The notes under the pieces: model-generated
Database searches by the model: none
Seen by the model: only the letters and a program-made list of their open reading frames with translations
Told to the model about the DNA's origin: nothing
Program-made: the position numbers and the translations under genes
Assembly (NCBI RefSeq): GCF_036884655.1
Contig: NC_088327.1
Coordinates: 10,677,501 to 10,741,500, forward strand
Source: Musa acuminata AAA Group
Lineage: Eukaryota; Streptophyta; Magnoliopsida; Zingiberales; Musaceae
DNA length: 64,000 bases
Direction: 5' to 3'
Shown: positions 46,705-60,516 of the stretch, piece after piece
Numbering within the stretch: position 1 is the stretch's first letter
How the letters are laid out: each line of letters begins with the position of its first letter

Positions 46705-49700
46705 TTGGGTTAAATTATTGAGATCCAGTAGGGCATTTTGTAATAAAATATTTCATCTTTTTTTTTCTCTTTTAATAATTCTAAGCCCATTCTATTGAAA
46801 TGTACTATATCGTTTATATCTATTTGTTTTGTTTGTCAAACCATCTTTTATATCGATTTGGTAAAGAGAGTTATTAAAAATCAAACAACGGCGAGTCTAT
46901 ATATCAGTTAGATGTCGGTTTAAGTTAGAAGCTTAAAATTTTAGATGGATCAAACCCAATATATATAATCCGACTCTTTCAATCCTTAGTGATATGAGAT
47001 TGATCTATTTCATCTATTTTTAATCTTACAAATATGAATATTTTTAATATTTTATTTAATTCATTCAAGTGTACGTTGTTCATCTTTTTATTATTCTTTT
47101 AAGACTTTAAATTCAATCAAGGTCTATATCTTTTCTTACTCTTTTGAGTAATTCACCCATCCTCGTCTCCTCGTTAAGGTGCAACTTATATTCATTCAGT
47201 CAAACCATAACTTGATGAGCTCAATCTTCGACTTTGATAGCATGCTAGAACTTAAATATTGATGAGTATGAGTCAAATTGATCCTTCAGATATATCATAT
47301 TAGATATTAATTCAACCCAAAAAAAAAACACTTAAGCTACTAAGTTATATACCAAGCTTAATATATATAATTGAACTTCTGCCAAATATAAGATTATTCT
47401 CTCAGTCAATATTTTTCTATGAATAAAGAGAGCTCATGGTTGCTTTGGCGTATCTCTCAGTGTCACAGAGAAGCGTGAGTTCCCTTCCTTTCCCCATTTA
47501 CAAATTAGGTCATTATTTTTAGGTATCTCTCAGTGTAGCAGAAGAGTCGCACTTTGGAAAGTGGACCGACTCGTTCCACGTCTCCCATGTACATGCAGCC
47601 TTTGAGCTACTCGATGAGACAAAGCCCAACTCGGGTCACGTAGCTTTTGAGCTGTTATCCACTCGATGCCTTAGTTGGCGTATCATCTATTCCGAAGCGC
47701 ACGAGAGAAGCATGCAAGACAAGCATGCAGAAGACAAACACAGATTTGATCGATCTACAAGAAACGTAGGGTCATGATCATGTGTCATGAATGCCAAATT
47801 GTGGCGTCCCTAATATTTCATTTGCCTCATGAACGCCGGTCTTTATCAGATGCTGTTGCTGCGGAGATTGGTCGGTTTCAGAAGAAAGGCGAGAGACTGG
47901 TGGAGTCGAGTCCTGCGCGTCTACTTCTTAACGCATCCCCACCATGAAATCGCTGCGGTAGTGCGCCTCTATATCTCGAGAACTTTAGGAAGCCACTTGA
48001 CGGAGCGCTAGTGGTCGTGAATCGTCCTGAGATCGGCGTGTTTCCCACTCGAACAGAAAGAAAGAGGGGAATCAGGTGATGATGTCTTTAATTCCCATGG
48101 TGGGAATTCCTTCCAGGAGTTAGGAAAGAATGAAGCCAAGCTGGCTATCAGTTTTGCCCCAAATTGGGGGAAAGAGAAGAGTTCTCTCTGTACTCGAGGA
48201 ACGAACCAACCATTCCTCCCTCCACACTTTCAAACCTCAGAAGCACAAAGAGCAAACTCGACATGAATGGTACAACAGGAAGCTTCACGATGGGACTGTC
48301 GAAGAATGGAAGCGGACAATCATCTCTCTCATCCACTGAATTATTCTTTTATGGATCAACATTGATGGGAACTAGATAGAATATTAAACCAAGTTTTATG
48401 ATTTTGATTTAGGAGTCTTAGTTAAGAATTTCTATCATACTTCGAGACAAAATCTTAAACTTATCATTTATAAGGTAGAGTGAAAAGAAGATAAGAGATT
48501 CAAGTTATTATGTTTAATATGAGTTTTTATTTTTATTCTCCTCTATGATTTTTTTGATGTTTTTCGAAAGATTTTCCAACATCTGAAGCATGAAAATGAT
48601 CTCCTAACCATCACACATGAATATTTTTTGTGGTGTGTGTATTTAGCTGACCATATTTTGACTCCGAGGTGATGTGAAATAAGAATTATTCAAGACAATG
48701 ATGTTCGACCATGGCTACTTTGATGAGCTCGAGTGAGACAGACGGTTTGGCAGGCATGCAGGTTTCTTCCATGTTGCCGATGACAAGTTGACATACGATC
48801 GCCAGGAGATGGGTCAGCATCATATGAAATGAACGTCACCTTTCCCATGTATCGTCATCATCTTAGCCAAACACTAGTAGCAAATAGTGGGAATAATTCG
48901 AGAGGAAGCCGAGGAGGTCAGACATCCAACAAATGGTCATTTAGCTCTTGTCCATCTCACCTTTCTCACCAACCCAGTCGTGCTGACTTCCGACCACATG
49001 CACCTCAGATGCACTCCTCCATTGCTTTCATGAACCTTCTGCCATAAAAAGTAAGTATGTGTATGTACTCAGAAAGAAGCGATAAGGAACACAGAATCGG
49101 CAACGGTAGATCTTCTTAATGAAGAGTTCTCTCTCTAATTCGCCAGGAAAAGCTGCATCCACTCTCAGATCGATCTTCGCTAAATTATAGCAGAGCAAGC
49201 GATAGATCGCACCATCGTAGTTATCGCGCTGGAAGATAATGTAATCAAATAGGCAAAATGAGCCACATAACACATTTCTATACGTGTGACAAAAAAAGAA
49301 GCTTTATATTTGGTTAGTCGATTTAGATAATGGGAGTCTCGTCGATGTGCATAAACTAGTTTGGCTTTTACCTGATGATTCATTTCATGATCCATTGTTT
49401 GCGACCGCTTGGGCGTGCGAACAACACCAATCACTGAAAGCATTTCAGTCATTTGGACTTACACCAGAGGAGGATGATGAGGTCAGAAACCACAGCCACA
49501 TTGGATTTGCCTGCTCAGGAAAGAAACGTAAAGAAGTTGAATAGGGAGTTGGTTTAATTTATCTTTTATTTAAATATTGTCACATGATAATATCTATCCG
49601 AGGATGAGGAAAAAAGAAAGGTTTAATCATAAAGAAGGATTTAAAAGATATTATGTTCGAATCAATTCAAGAATATTGAGATCATACATTTGATTTATAC

Positions 49701-52695
49701 CATTATAAATTTACATATTTATATATATATTTTTTGTTCTTCTACTTGAGCATATAAATAGGAATAAGAATCGATGAATTCAGTTCTTTCTGAGCTTGCG
49801 TGTGAGTGAGTATACTACGCAACAATTATTTTTCTGGTTGAATGAGTGGAGTTCATTATTGGGCATAGAACGAATCTGATATTTATCCGATTCTTTTTAC
49901 TATTATCCTTCTTTAATCTCTTTCCATTCTTCTATTTCAGAAAAATTCTCGTGCTACATATATCTCCTCACATGAAATCATCAACATATTGCTGCATCAT
50001 TAAGCAATCGGCCTCCTGTGGACGACCATCCACTAGTCTGTATTATAATGGCCTCAAAGGAAAAAAGAATATGAGGATTCTGTAGTGGAACAATTCATTG
50101 ACCCATTTGCGAAAAGTAGAGAAATGATGAAGCATTATCAAAGAATGCTAAAACCCTACTGTTCTTTAAAGTGGACAGTCATGGGGGGAGCAATATGGGA
50201 ATTATGGTTGGCGTCACCCGAGATTCAAGAGGAATCGTTGCCCAATGGCTTGCATCTTTGGTGGAATGATCGAAGCAAGCATGATGGACCCGCTACTGCT
50301 GTTCTTACTTTGTGTGCGCCCTATGCATATCCTCTAGAAGAAGGTCCCCGGAGCTATCATAGCCAACCGTCAGTAGTTATAAGCTCGCAGATGTCCCCAG
50401 CGATCACCACGCCATGGATTCTTTTAAGGAAGGCCCTGTGTAATGGGAGGAGCACAGGACAGCCTGGGAGTGGTGATAGTGGTGGTGCCAAAGCCTTGTT
50501 GGCTCCAGCAAAAATACAAACAAAGAAAAGAGAAAACATCAGCAGCAGCAGCTCGATCCCACTAACCCCATTGGTTGTATCGTTGTTATTGCTATCTTTT
50601 CTTCTTCTTCTTCCTGTGTGTGCGTATTTTGGTGCCTCATGCTGTGTGTAAATACTGAGGAACAGTGAAGACCGCACTATCTATCTGATGCGGCACAAGA
50701 ACAAACACGTGAGCAGCCCTATGCATCAACAGGCCCTTTCGGCGTCTCGGGATCCAACCTCTGATGGCAGGGTGGAAAGCTGCGTTTGACAGGAATTAAG
50801 AAGTAAGCAGGTGATTAATCCGTGCCGTGCTAAAGTTGTTCGTCGACATGCTTCTGACGAGGCGAGCTAATGCATATCACATATCGGAACGTGCTCGGCT
50901 GACTCACAACTCTTATTGTTAGCCATGGAAGCGAGAGAGCAAGACGATACGTTAAGCAATCCGAACTCCAAACCTGTTTGGCCATTAGCAGAAGAGTAAT
51001 TCGAAGGATGCCTTCCCCCCCACTCATATCCAGGTTTGGGTCAAAAGGAGGTGGTAGAAATGACACTGTTTGGGTCACGAAAAGTAGCTGGCTGCTCCAA
51101 AAAGAATTCCACAGTCGATGCATATGCCTCGATGATATGGGGAAAGAGCAGAGTCGAAGAGCATATGCGAGACTTAAGAACGGTCACCACTGATTTAGTT
51201 GCCAAGAGATGCCTGATGCTTCCTTTGAGAGGAGAGAGAGAGAGAGAGAAGGATAATATTTTTATCTGTTGTGCCCATAATGTAGATTTAATTTGATGCA
51301 AAAGAGAAAAGTAGATTGAGTTGCGGCATCTATTTCTACAAGCCAATTCAGACGATCATGGGGGGGCTACAAGTAATGGTGGCCATCGAAAGCACGAAGA
51401 AGCTAATAAAGCTTCTACTTTGGGGTTACAAACACATTGCTTATTGTCAAACTTAAGAACACAGGAATATGTCCGTCTTCCATATTCCCAAAGATGAATA
51501 CTACTGTTATCCACCGGTGAAGGAATTGGTGAGAGATTTGTTCCTCCTGCAGCACCAGAAAGACGAGCTTTCCATTACTGATGCGGGGCCAGATGTGCGG
51601 CATTAGAGGGTGAATGCATCAACCATGATGGGAGGAAGGGAGGGAGGGGCATATATTCCCTTTACCTTTTGCATAAGCCTTACCTCACTTGCCAGACAAT
51701 AGCCTCCATTATCAGTTCTCCAAATAAATTGTATGACAATCCAAATAAATTATATATATATATTCAAAATTTTAAATTTAAGCATGATAATCGAAGGGAA
51801 TTTTATTAATTGTGACAGTCATAATTTTTTTTCATTTAACTGTTATAAAAATTATTGAAAGTAGAAGATTTATATGATTTTCTTCTTAAATAATATAAAT
51901 TTTTGATAAAATATAATATTTTAGTACTAAAAAAGTCATATGGATTTTCCTCTTATAGTTTCAAAAATATAATATTTCTGTTTGGCATAATATTTTAGGA
52001 CCAGGAAAAACCATATGAATGTTGTTTTGTGAAAAAAATATAATGATAATAAAATTTATTGGAAGTGGAAGAATTCTCATCAAGAACATCCCCATACTGG
52101 GCATCTTTCTGGATGTTCATAGGTGAGGAACGTCATCATCCAGTATGATTCTTAAGTTGGGACAAATATTTCTCTGCTGCAATCATATCGTGGTATACTG
52201 AAAACCAAATCAATGCAATGCCAACTTTTGAGACAGCCAATCTGGTCAATGGGAATTAAATCTAATTGAATATATGGATGCGATTCAGATTGGATAGTGG
52301 CACACACTGTTCTTCACGCAAATCTATCCTCTACCATTTACACAATCCATCAAATTATCTCTCTCTCTCTTTCTTTTGATTACTTTTAAGAGCTCCTATT
52401 GCCAAAAGAATGAATTAAGGGGATGCAATTCGATAGTTGGCGAGGAATAGTTTGCTGCTTAAGACTTTTCTCTTTGCTCCACTAAGTGTGAGTGGAAAAG
52501 AATGGCATTTCTGCTTCCTTTTTTTGGTAGAGATAAGAATAAATAAAATTGATGATGAAGAAGGTTTGCCTTATTATTACTTTCCCTGTCCGTATCTGTC
52601 TATATAATCTCTTCCACTCCTTGCCTCTATTTATACTCCCTCCGTCTCTGGTTATTCCGCGGAGAAGTTGCAGAGGAGAAGGGGGGGAGGCGGAA
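46705..52695. other. Intergenic DNA upstream of the PHO1-type gene
   Basis: Six kilobases in which I see no supported gene. The longest frame (50085-50651, +, 188 codons) has no domain. Short GA/TC runs occur at about 51,232-51,250 and 52,360-52,373. The right end holds the promoter of the PHO1-type gene. Confidence 0.5.
52601..52607 (+). promoter_or_regulatory. Probable TATA box of the PHO1-type gene
   Basis: TATATAA 95 bases before the start codon, in a C+T-rich leader context. It lies inside a longer in-frame upstream extension, which argues against using that extension as protein. Confidence 0.5.
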
Positions 52696-55600
52696 ATGGT
52701 GAAGTTTTCACGGGAGTTGCAAGCGCAGCTGATCCCCGAATGGAAGGACGCCTTCGTCGACTACCGCCAGCTCAAGAAGCATGTCAAGAAGATCAAGCTC
52801 TCCCTCCTCCGTTCTTCCTTCCCTTCTTCTTCCTCCTCAGTTGACCACCACAACGGAGGTGGTGGTTTCTCTCTCTTCGACCCGGTTCGCGCATTCGCCG
52901 CCCGTTTCTCCGCCCCCCGCAGTGACCTTCCTCCGGTAAAGTCTCAAAATCGATCGACACAAGAATTTTGCTGTAGAAGTCGAAATTCTTTACTCTCTTC
53001 TCCACTGTCTTTCCCTCGTTTCTTGGTTCCGTTTGCTTTTAAACGAAGGCTCGGATGACAGAAAGGAGGGAGAGAATAGCAAAATTTGGCGCTTTTTTTG
53101 CGATTAAAAGGCGGCAGTCCGTCTGGTCGTCACGCCATCGATCGTTGTGTTCATTTGATGTGTACACTACAACTTTTCCGAGCCCAAATCTCCCCCTCTG
53201 TTCCTCGTGTCGCCTGTAGTGATTTGATCACGGAATCGAATAGATTCATTTTCCTGACGAATGCTCTGCTTCTTTGTTTGTTTGTTCTTAGATTGATGAG
53301 GAGAATGTCTTCGAAATGGTTCCCGTCCAATCTAGAGAAGACGAGGTAATTTACTTGTCGCTTTTACGTGTGTGTATATATGCATGCATATTCTGGTTTG
53401 ATTCTTCTGGGTGAGTAACAAAGGGATGGGTGACACTTAAGGTGAAGGAGTTCTTGGAGAAGTTGGAGCAGGAGTTGGAGAAGGTGAATGGTTTCTACAC
53501 CAACAAAGAGAACGAGTTCTGCGACCGCGGCGAGATCCTCAGCAAGCAGCTCCAGATCCTCGTGGATCTGAAACAGCTCCTCCACGAACACCGCCGCCGC
53601 CGCCACCAGCGGAATGCCCCTCCATCCCCTGCTGGCGGCAGCGTGACCTCCCTCCTCAGCAGCGCCTCCTCCTTCTCCGGTGCGTAGGCTCCTGAACCCA
53701 TCAATCCATCGCTGTAACACGCATAATAACAATGGTGGTGACAGTGGAAGGAGAGCCAGAGAGCCCAGCAGCGGGAACAGAGGAGCGGGACAGCCTAAGT
53801 GACGAGGTGATAGCGACGCTGGAGAGGAACGGCGTGAGCTTCCTTGGGCTAGGGAAGGCGAAGGCGAAGAAGGCCGGGAAGCTGAGGACGGCCACGTCGC
53901 TTAGGATCGACATCCCACCGACGACGCCAGCCCGAGCCATCTCGATGGTCTGGGAGGACCTCGTCAACAGCTCCCGGAAGGAGGGCTCAGTCGGCGGCGA
54001 TCATGTCAATAGGAAGAAGCTCCTGTTCGCCGAGAAGATGATCAGGGAGGCGTACGTCCAGCTCTACCGAGGGCTTGACCTGCTCACGACCTACAGGTGC
54101 GTTGGTTTCTGTCCTCCTATGCGCCCATAGCTTAAAGACACCATTCCATGTAGTGAGACGGGCGAGTCTACCTACGTGGGAGGTGGGTGCAATCGCCCAT
54201 GTACTAACCTGCATGCAAGAGTTGGACGTGGAGACTACTACTATCCTTTTTGGCTATATCAAATGAACTGATGACTAATTTACTTACGTAAGATTGTTCA
54301 CTTGTGGCAGCTCCTTAAACATGGAAGCCTTCAGGAAAATCCTCAAGAAGTTCCAGAAGGTATTGCACGAATCGATCTGTTCTGTAGATTTCGAACTGAA
54401 CTGAGATGAGTCGTGCTCCGTTTCTGAAGGTATCGAACCAACGACGAGAATCGGCCACCTTCTTGAAGAAGGTTAAGAGGTCGCACTTTGTCAGCTCCGA
54501 CAAGGTATTTATTGCATGGGTTGACTTATTATTATTTCCCTTTTCTTGCCATTTTTTTGGGGGTACCTATGGGACGTAATCACATCGATCGCGTCTCTCT
54601 ACGAGGCTTTATTCGTATCATCTGCTTGGCCACATTATATTATATTGTTTATTCCACAAATATACCCAATACGGATTTAGCCTCGCAATGAGGAGAGTTT
54701 GGCCATCAGTGGACTCCTGCCTCATCGAAGGAGTGATTGCACCACCTCATCTCGTCACTGTTGAACTAAGATATAGATACCATGATATATCTCTAGAGGG
54801 GATTGGTGGACATGTTGTAGTGGCCGGGTGGAGGAACAGCAGTTGGTCTCTTGATCGATTTGATTATGGCAAGTGGATAATAGTAGTAGTATTATTATTA
54901 TCGCCACTGCCGCAGTCGTCAGTGTTTTCATGATTTGTTTTGTGTTAAGACCCCTTTCTTCGTCTGCATATATGTGTAGCTAAGCAACACGAGAAGAGAG
55001 GAATTTTATTTGGGGTGGGTGGGATATATGCAGGTGATAAAGCTGGCGGACGAAGTGGAATCCATATTCACAAAGCACTTTGCCGGCAGCGACAGGAAAA
55101 AAGCCATGAAGTTCCTGAGACCTCAGAAGCCCCGGGAATCCCACACCATCACCTTCTTCGTCGGTACGTATCCACCTTCCCTCTCACGCTCTCTCCTCCT
55201 GTGGACCAAAGATTAGCATAGAAGTGAGTGTGCATCGAGTCCCGATGCCCACACCTATGGAGCATTTAATGCTCTCGGGGTTTATCATATTGCCATGGCC
55301 ACGGTAAAGATTTGCACACACGACATCCGTGTACGGTGAAGGTGTAGTCCGACTAGGCTAGCATCTATCGGTGAGGAGAGGATTGTGATAGAGAAGGAAA
55401 AAGATGGATAGCTCTGCTGCCATGCGGAGTATCGAAACTAAAAGCTTCCGTTTCGGTCCTCTTAATGCCTCGGTTGTCTTCTTCTTTGTTTGTGTTGCGT
55501 GCAGGTCTGTTCACGGGCAGCTTTGTGACTTTGTTCGTTGTGTACGCAATCTTGGCTCATTTGTGTGGCATCTTTTCTTCCTCAAGTAGTGATGAAGCCG

Positions 55601-57701
55601 GTTATATGGAAACCGTTTACCCCATCTTCAGGTGCTCCTTTCTTTTGCGCCCATCAAACTTTCCACATGACTTCATTCATACACCTCTGTTTCCCACATT
55701 CTATATGAAAAGCTTAATTGACATGCATATTTACTTACGAATGGCGAATGCTATAAATTTGCAGAGTGCTTTAGACAGCTACGTGGTCTTTACTATTATT
55801 ATTATTAATGATTGTGATTCTTCCACTATCATAGATGGCATCATTCATACAGCCACTAGCTGGAAATTTTGCAGAATTTAGCTCCACTTTCCTCGGTGCC
55901 CCATCCTCCACTAACCTCATGCACTTCCACTCTATGTCATTTTTCGTACAGTGTCTTCCATTTCCTCCACTTGATCTCTCGTATAGGGAATCGGATCCTT
56001 TCTCGAGAGTATTACTGCTTTCTACGAGTAAAAAGATTGTATGTTTTGTGCAAGAATAATTAGGCTACACTTGCTAGTGAACAGCAGTTAATCTACAACA
56101 TGTGTGCATGCATGTTTTCTGCAGCATGTTTGCGCTCCTTAGCCTGCACATATTCTTGTACGGCTGCAACATATTCGCGTGGAGAGGCACCAGAATAAAC
56201 CACAACTTCATATTCGAGTTCTCGCCAAACACAGTTCTCAAGCACAGGGATGCCTTCCTCATCAGTGCATCATTGATGACTGCGGTCGTCAGTGCGCTGG
56301 TCGTCCACCTCCTGCTTCGATCTGCCGGTGTCTCCCAGCGGCACGTCGATGCCATACCCGGAGCTCTCTTGCTGGTAATTAATCGATTCACTAGCGAGTG
56401 CCATGTTCCTCATGGGACAGTTCTATACCATAAAGATATCCCAGCAAATTAAAGCATTTTCTTGCAGGTATTCACGGCACTACTCCTCTGTCCATTTAAC
56501 ATCTTCTACCGCTCGACACGCTATTGCTTTCTCCGAGTGATGCGCAACATTGCGTTTTCGCCACTGTACAAAGTAAAGTAGCACATCGTTTTGTATGTTC
56601 TTTCCCTTCTTTTGTATACCGTCCAAGAAAACTACATGGTTGCACGATGCATTGCAGGTGCTGATGGTGGACTTCTTCATGGCTGACCAGCTAACCAGCC
56701 AGGTGAGCACACAAATAGTCTACAGAATCTGCATGCAGGATAAGCACATGAGTAATGTCTGATTCATTCTGTACTTTGTCGGCAGATTCCACTGCTAAGG
56801 CACATGGAACTCACAACATGTTACTTCATGGCGGCTGGATTCAAAGTGCATCCTTATGAGACATGTACTCGCAGCCACCAGTACAAGATTTTGGCCTACA
56901 TTATCTCATTTCTTCCCTATTACTGGCGTGCCATGCAGGTAGGATTAACATGTGGTCATATATATGTATGTATGCGAAAAGAATGTCGCTAACATCTGCA
57001 CCTGCACAATGTATCCAAGTGTGTCAGGCGGTACATCGAGGAGGGGTACGACGTCAACCACCTGGCCAACGCCGGAAAGTATGTATCGGCCATGGTGGCA
57101 GCTGCCGCCAAGTTGAAGTACGCGGTGGAACCTACGCCCCTGTGGATGGTCATTGTTGTCATCACATCCACAGGAGCTACCATCTATCAGCTCTTCTGGG
57201 ACTTCGTCAAGGACTGGGGGCTATTGGACCTCAGCTCGAAGAACCTATTTCTGAGAGATGATCTCATTCTGAAGAACAAATGCGTCTACTATGTCTCCAT
57301 TGTGGGTGTAGCTTCTGTGTTTCTCTTCTTGTGCAACCATGCCCTAAATGTTCAACACTAACAAGATTGAGGTGCGTGCAGGGTTTGAACTTTGTGCTTA
57401 GACTGGCATGGATTCAGAGCGTGATGCGGCTTACGATGGGGCAGGCTGAGCACCGGTTGATGGATTTCCTGCTAGCTTCGCTGGAGATTATTCGACGCGG
57501 GCATTGGAACTTCTACAGGTCAGTCGTCACTCTCGCAACATGCACCTGCATGCATGCATTGTTAGAATAGCCATCAAGAAGGCTGATGCTGTGACATGGT
57601 GCATGTAAAGGTTGGAGAATGAGCACCTGAACAATGTGGGCAAGTTCAGGGCTGTGAAGACGGTGCCGCTACCCTTCTGTGAGTTGGCTTCCGATGATTG
57701 A
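52696..57701 (+). CDS. PHO1: PHO1-type SPX-EXS phosphate exporter, 15 exons, 775 aa
   Basis: Exons: 52696-52935, 53292-53345, 53442-53679, 53745-54096, 54311-54359, 54430-54504, 55034-55163, 55505-55631, 56125-56374, 56468-56572, 56658-56702, 56786-56938, 57020-57301, 57382-57518 and 57611-57701. All are GT-AG and the sum is 2,328 bases in one frame, the usual size for PHO1. The N-terminal SPX domain (about residues 1-337) starts [20 protein letters not shown] and includes the basic inositol-polyphosphate-binding helices near [20 protein letters not shown] and [10 protein letters not shown]. Membrane helices start near [20 protein letters not shown]. The EXS domain follows with FRSTRY-like [40 protein letters not shown] and VLRLAWIQ, ending [15 protein letters not shown]1 proteins export phosphate from root stelar cells to xylem and are gated by SPX binding of inositol pyrophosphates. 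No damage seen. Confidence 0.95.
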
Positions 57702-57804
57702 GGAACTGCATGCCTAACAGTTGTACATAGAAGGACGAAGCTGGGGGCTCTTTTGGGAGGATGCTGCAGAGCACATCAGGAGATGGCCTGTGGCGTCAAG
57801 CTTG

Positions 57805-57869
<65 letters not shown>

Positions 57870-60516
57870 TAACTAACGTGATACTGATTGTTCACGAGGG
57901 GAATTCGAGGTTGTCCATTAATAAATCCAAGAGCAGAGGATTGACTTCTCGTCTAAAGCAGTGAGCAGCAGCTCCTCCCATGGAATAAAGCATGATGTAC
58001 TTGGCGTTCCACAGCTGCTACGTAGCTGTGGTGTGAGAAGAATGTCGAACACGCTGACCAATTAAAAGACCAGCTTGGTCTCTAGTACGATGGTGTTAGG
58101 TAGAAGAGATAAGGGGGGTACATAAAACTGTCGGCATTTGTTGAGTGCCATGAGAAACTGAACCAGCATAGATGTATGAATCCATTTGAATGCGATATAT
58201 CTGCATTACATTTTCCACAATTCAATACAAACTCTTATAAGTTAATTTAAATATTTTTATTATAGCCATTAAACCTGTTAGAAAGAGTAAAAAGAAGTTC
58301 AGAAAAAATTCAAACTATACCAAAAAAATCGATTCAAAATTAACATGAATCACCACTTTCTACTAATCAGATAACACTAAACTATTTAGATCAATTACAA
58401 AATCTTTGAGTTATTCTTACTCAAATACAAATCTATTTATAAACCTCTCACATAAACCCAAGTATCCAAATTATTACTCACATCTTGATCTCCTTTGTCA
58501 AAACCTAGAGTTAATATTTATAAAATAACTAAACTCTATTCTTGTCAGTACCAACAAAACTACAAACAACATTTTAATAAATGCCTATGCATTATCATTA
58601 TAGAAATATCTTTCTATCAACTGGTTTTACTGTATATGATCATATCTAGCTAGATATGATTTTTTTAAATTCTTTTATGGCTTAACAATCGTTTTGTAAT
58701 GTTGATAACAATAGGCCTACTGAATATTGTCTCACACTGCTATACTGAATAATTAGAAACAAATTTGGATGATCATTTTTTTATATATATAAAGTGTAAG
58801 TAACAAAGATGAGATCAAACCTAGAACCCTACAATAAATTATCAAACTCTCTATTAGCTAAGCTAACGAATATCTTCTCGATAATCATATTTAGCATGAT
58901 GATGGGTAAACTTTCATTTGTTATCATGGTATATTAAAGAGGTATTGGAAATAAGCAATTAATTAAAAAAATAAAAAAAAATTACCATTTGAGAAGCAGT
59001 TGATTGCAAGCTGTTAGAGCTAGCCTACGTGTGGTTCGGTCAATTGACTTTGACCTACATCCACGGACGAAAAAGGAACAAATCACTAGATGTTCGTAGG
59101 TCATAAAACACCCGAAAATACTAAACAAGAAAAAATCTCAACTATAAGCTCAAATTATTTAACTGAGTATGGACTTAAATCCAAAGCAAACACTTAGGTT
59201 TTTCTTGTGATGCCACTTGTGGTACCTCTTGTGGTGCATCTGACTTCAAAGCCCAGACCCTTATTTATAGTTTCAATAGGAGATAACAAGCCTGATTTTT
59301 CCGATGTGGGATTATGAGACTTGCCAAACTAACACAAGCATATAAGGACATATTGGGATTTGGGATTAGTATCAGATGTGGTCATTCGAGTTTAGCCCAC
59401 TTGGTGCACTTATTGACGATCATCATACCACATCACATCTAGATCTCCATAGCAGATATATTACATCTAATGCTCCTGAATATTGGTCATATCATCTTGA
59501 GTGCCTTTGCCTGCGATGGATGTCATATATGGGGAGATGTCATGGATCTGAAGACTGCATCAAGTGCGTCGGATGTTTTATCTGATTAAGACACATCAAT
59601 CGAGAGAGACACCTCGGTTGACAAGATTATGTCACATGCTTTTCTCAATTATGACGTATCGAAGCAAAAGAAAACACTTCGACTACGAAGGTTAGCAATA
59701 AATGCATCGCACACTTCTACTCGATTAGGATATACTGAGCATGTGGAGACACTTTCACTGTTAACGTTATATTAGGCATAACAAGCATATCATATGCTTT
59801 TGCTTAGTTAAAACACATTAAAGCACAGGCAACTCGAACACAAATCCAAACCTAAGCTCAAAACTTAAGTTCAATCAACTCAAAGTCTCAACTAAAATCA
59901 ATCTGAATTGGAAAAAAAGTTAAATTTCGATTAAGAGTCTAATCTTCATGAGGAGAATTCTCTTCCATAAAAGAGGGGTGCGGCAAACCTAAATGTAACA
60001 AAATAAAAGAAACCAAGAGCCTTAAAAAAAAAAAGGCAATTGGACCTAAAGAGAAGATGAAAGAGAGAGCTTGAGGCAACAACAAATTAAAACGTCAAAA
60101 TATCAGAGCATGCATTCGATTTTTGAGAAGTCTAACCTTTATTGCTCTGGAAAGCTTTTCATAATTTCATGTTTAGTACATCTATTTAACAAGAAATCTA
60201 TATTGAAATCTAAATTATTTTCTTGTGATAATCAAATCCTTCCACCAAATTTTCAAAAATTCCTAAAAGAAGAATATACGACTGATGTTTGCATAACAAC
60301 TTATTAACTGGACTAGCTATTGTCTAGAGACATTCAAATAGCCAAAGAGCATAACAACAAAGAAAGAAATCTAAAATCATAGAACTCGGCTCAGGAACTG
60401 CATTCAACTATTTACATCAGAAGTTGAGAACAAGATTCTTGCCGAATACAACACTAGATAATACAGAACACTTAGGCTGTACGTGTTTAGACGGGTTCCA
60501 GAGCAAATACATTATA
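57702..60516. other. Intergenic DNA between converging genes
   Basis: Presumed 3' untranslated regions of the PHO1-type gene and the WD-repeat gene, with about 2.5 kb of AT-rich DNA between. Frames at 59376-59585 and 60071-60307 have no domain. A stretch around 59,000-60,000 looks LTR-like in composition, but I found no partner copy. Confidence 0.5.
57809..57865. repeat. (TA)n microsatellite
   Basis: About 57 bases of TA repeat, 108 bases after the PHO1-type stop codon, so probably in or next to its 3' untranslated region. Confidence 0.95.

Noticed and set aside
50085..50651. 188-codon open frame on plus with a hydrophobic C-terminus
   Set aside because: No family resemblance, no splice context, and an overlapping minus frame of similar quality; the hydrophobic tail comes from a T-rich stretch.
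52549..52695. In-frame N-terminal extension of the PHO1-type protein
   Set aside because: Family members start at MVKFSRE; the extension contains the likely TATA box and untranslated leader.
59000..60000. Possible solo LTR with a TATA-like CATAAAAGAGG
   Set aside because: No second copy, target duplication or clear TG/CA ends in the window.
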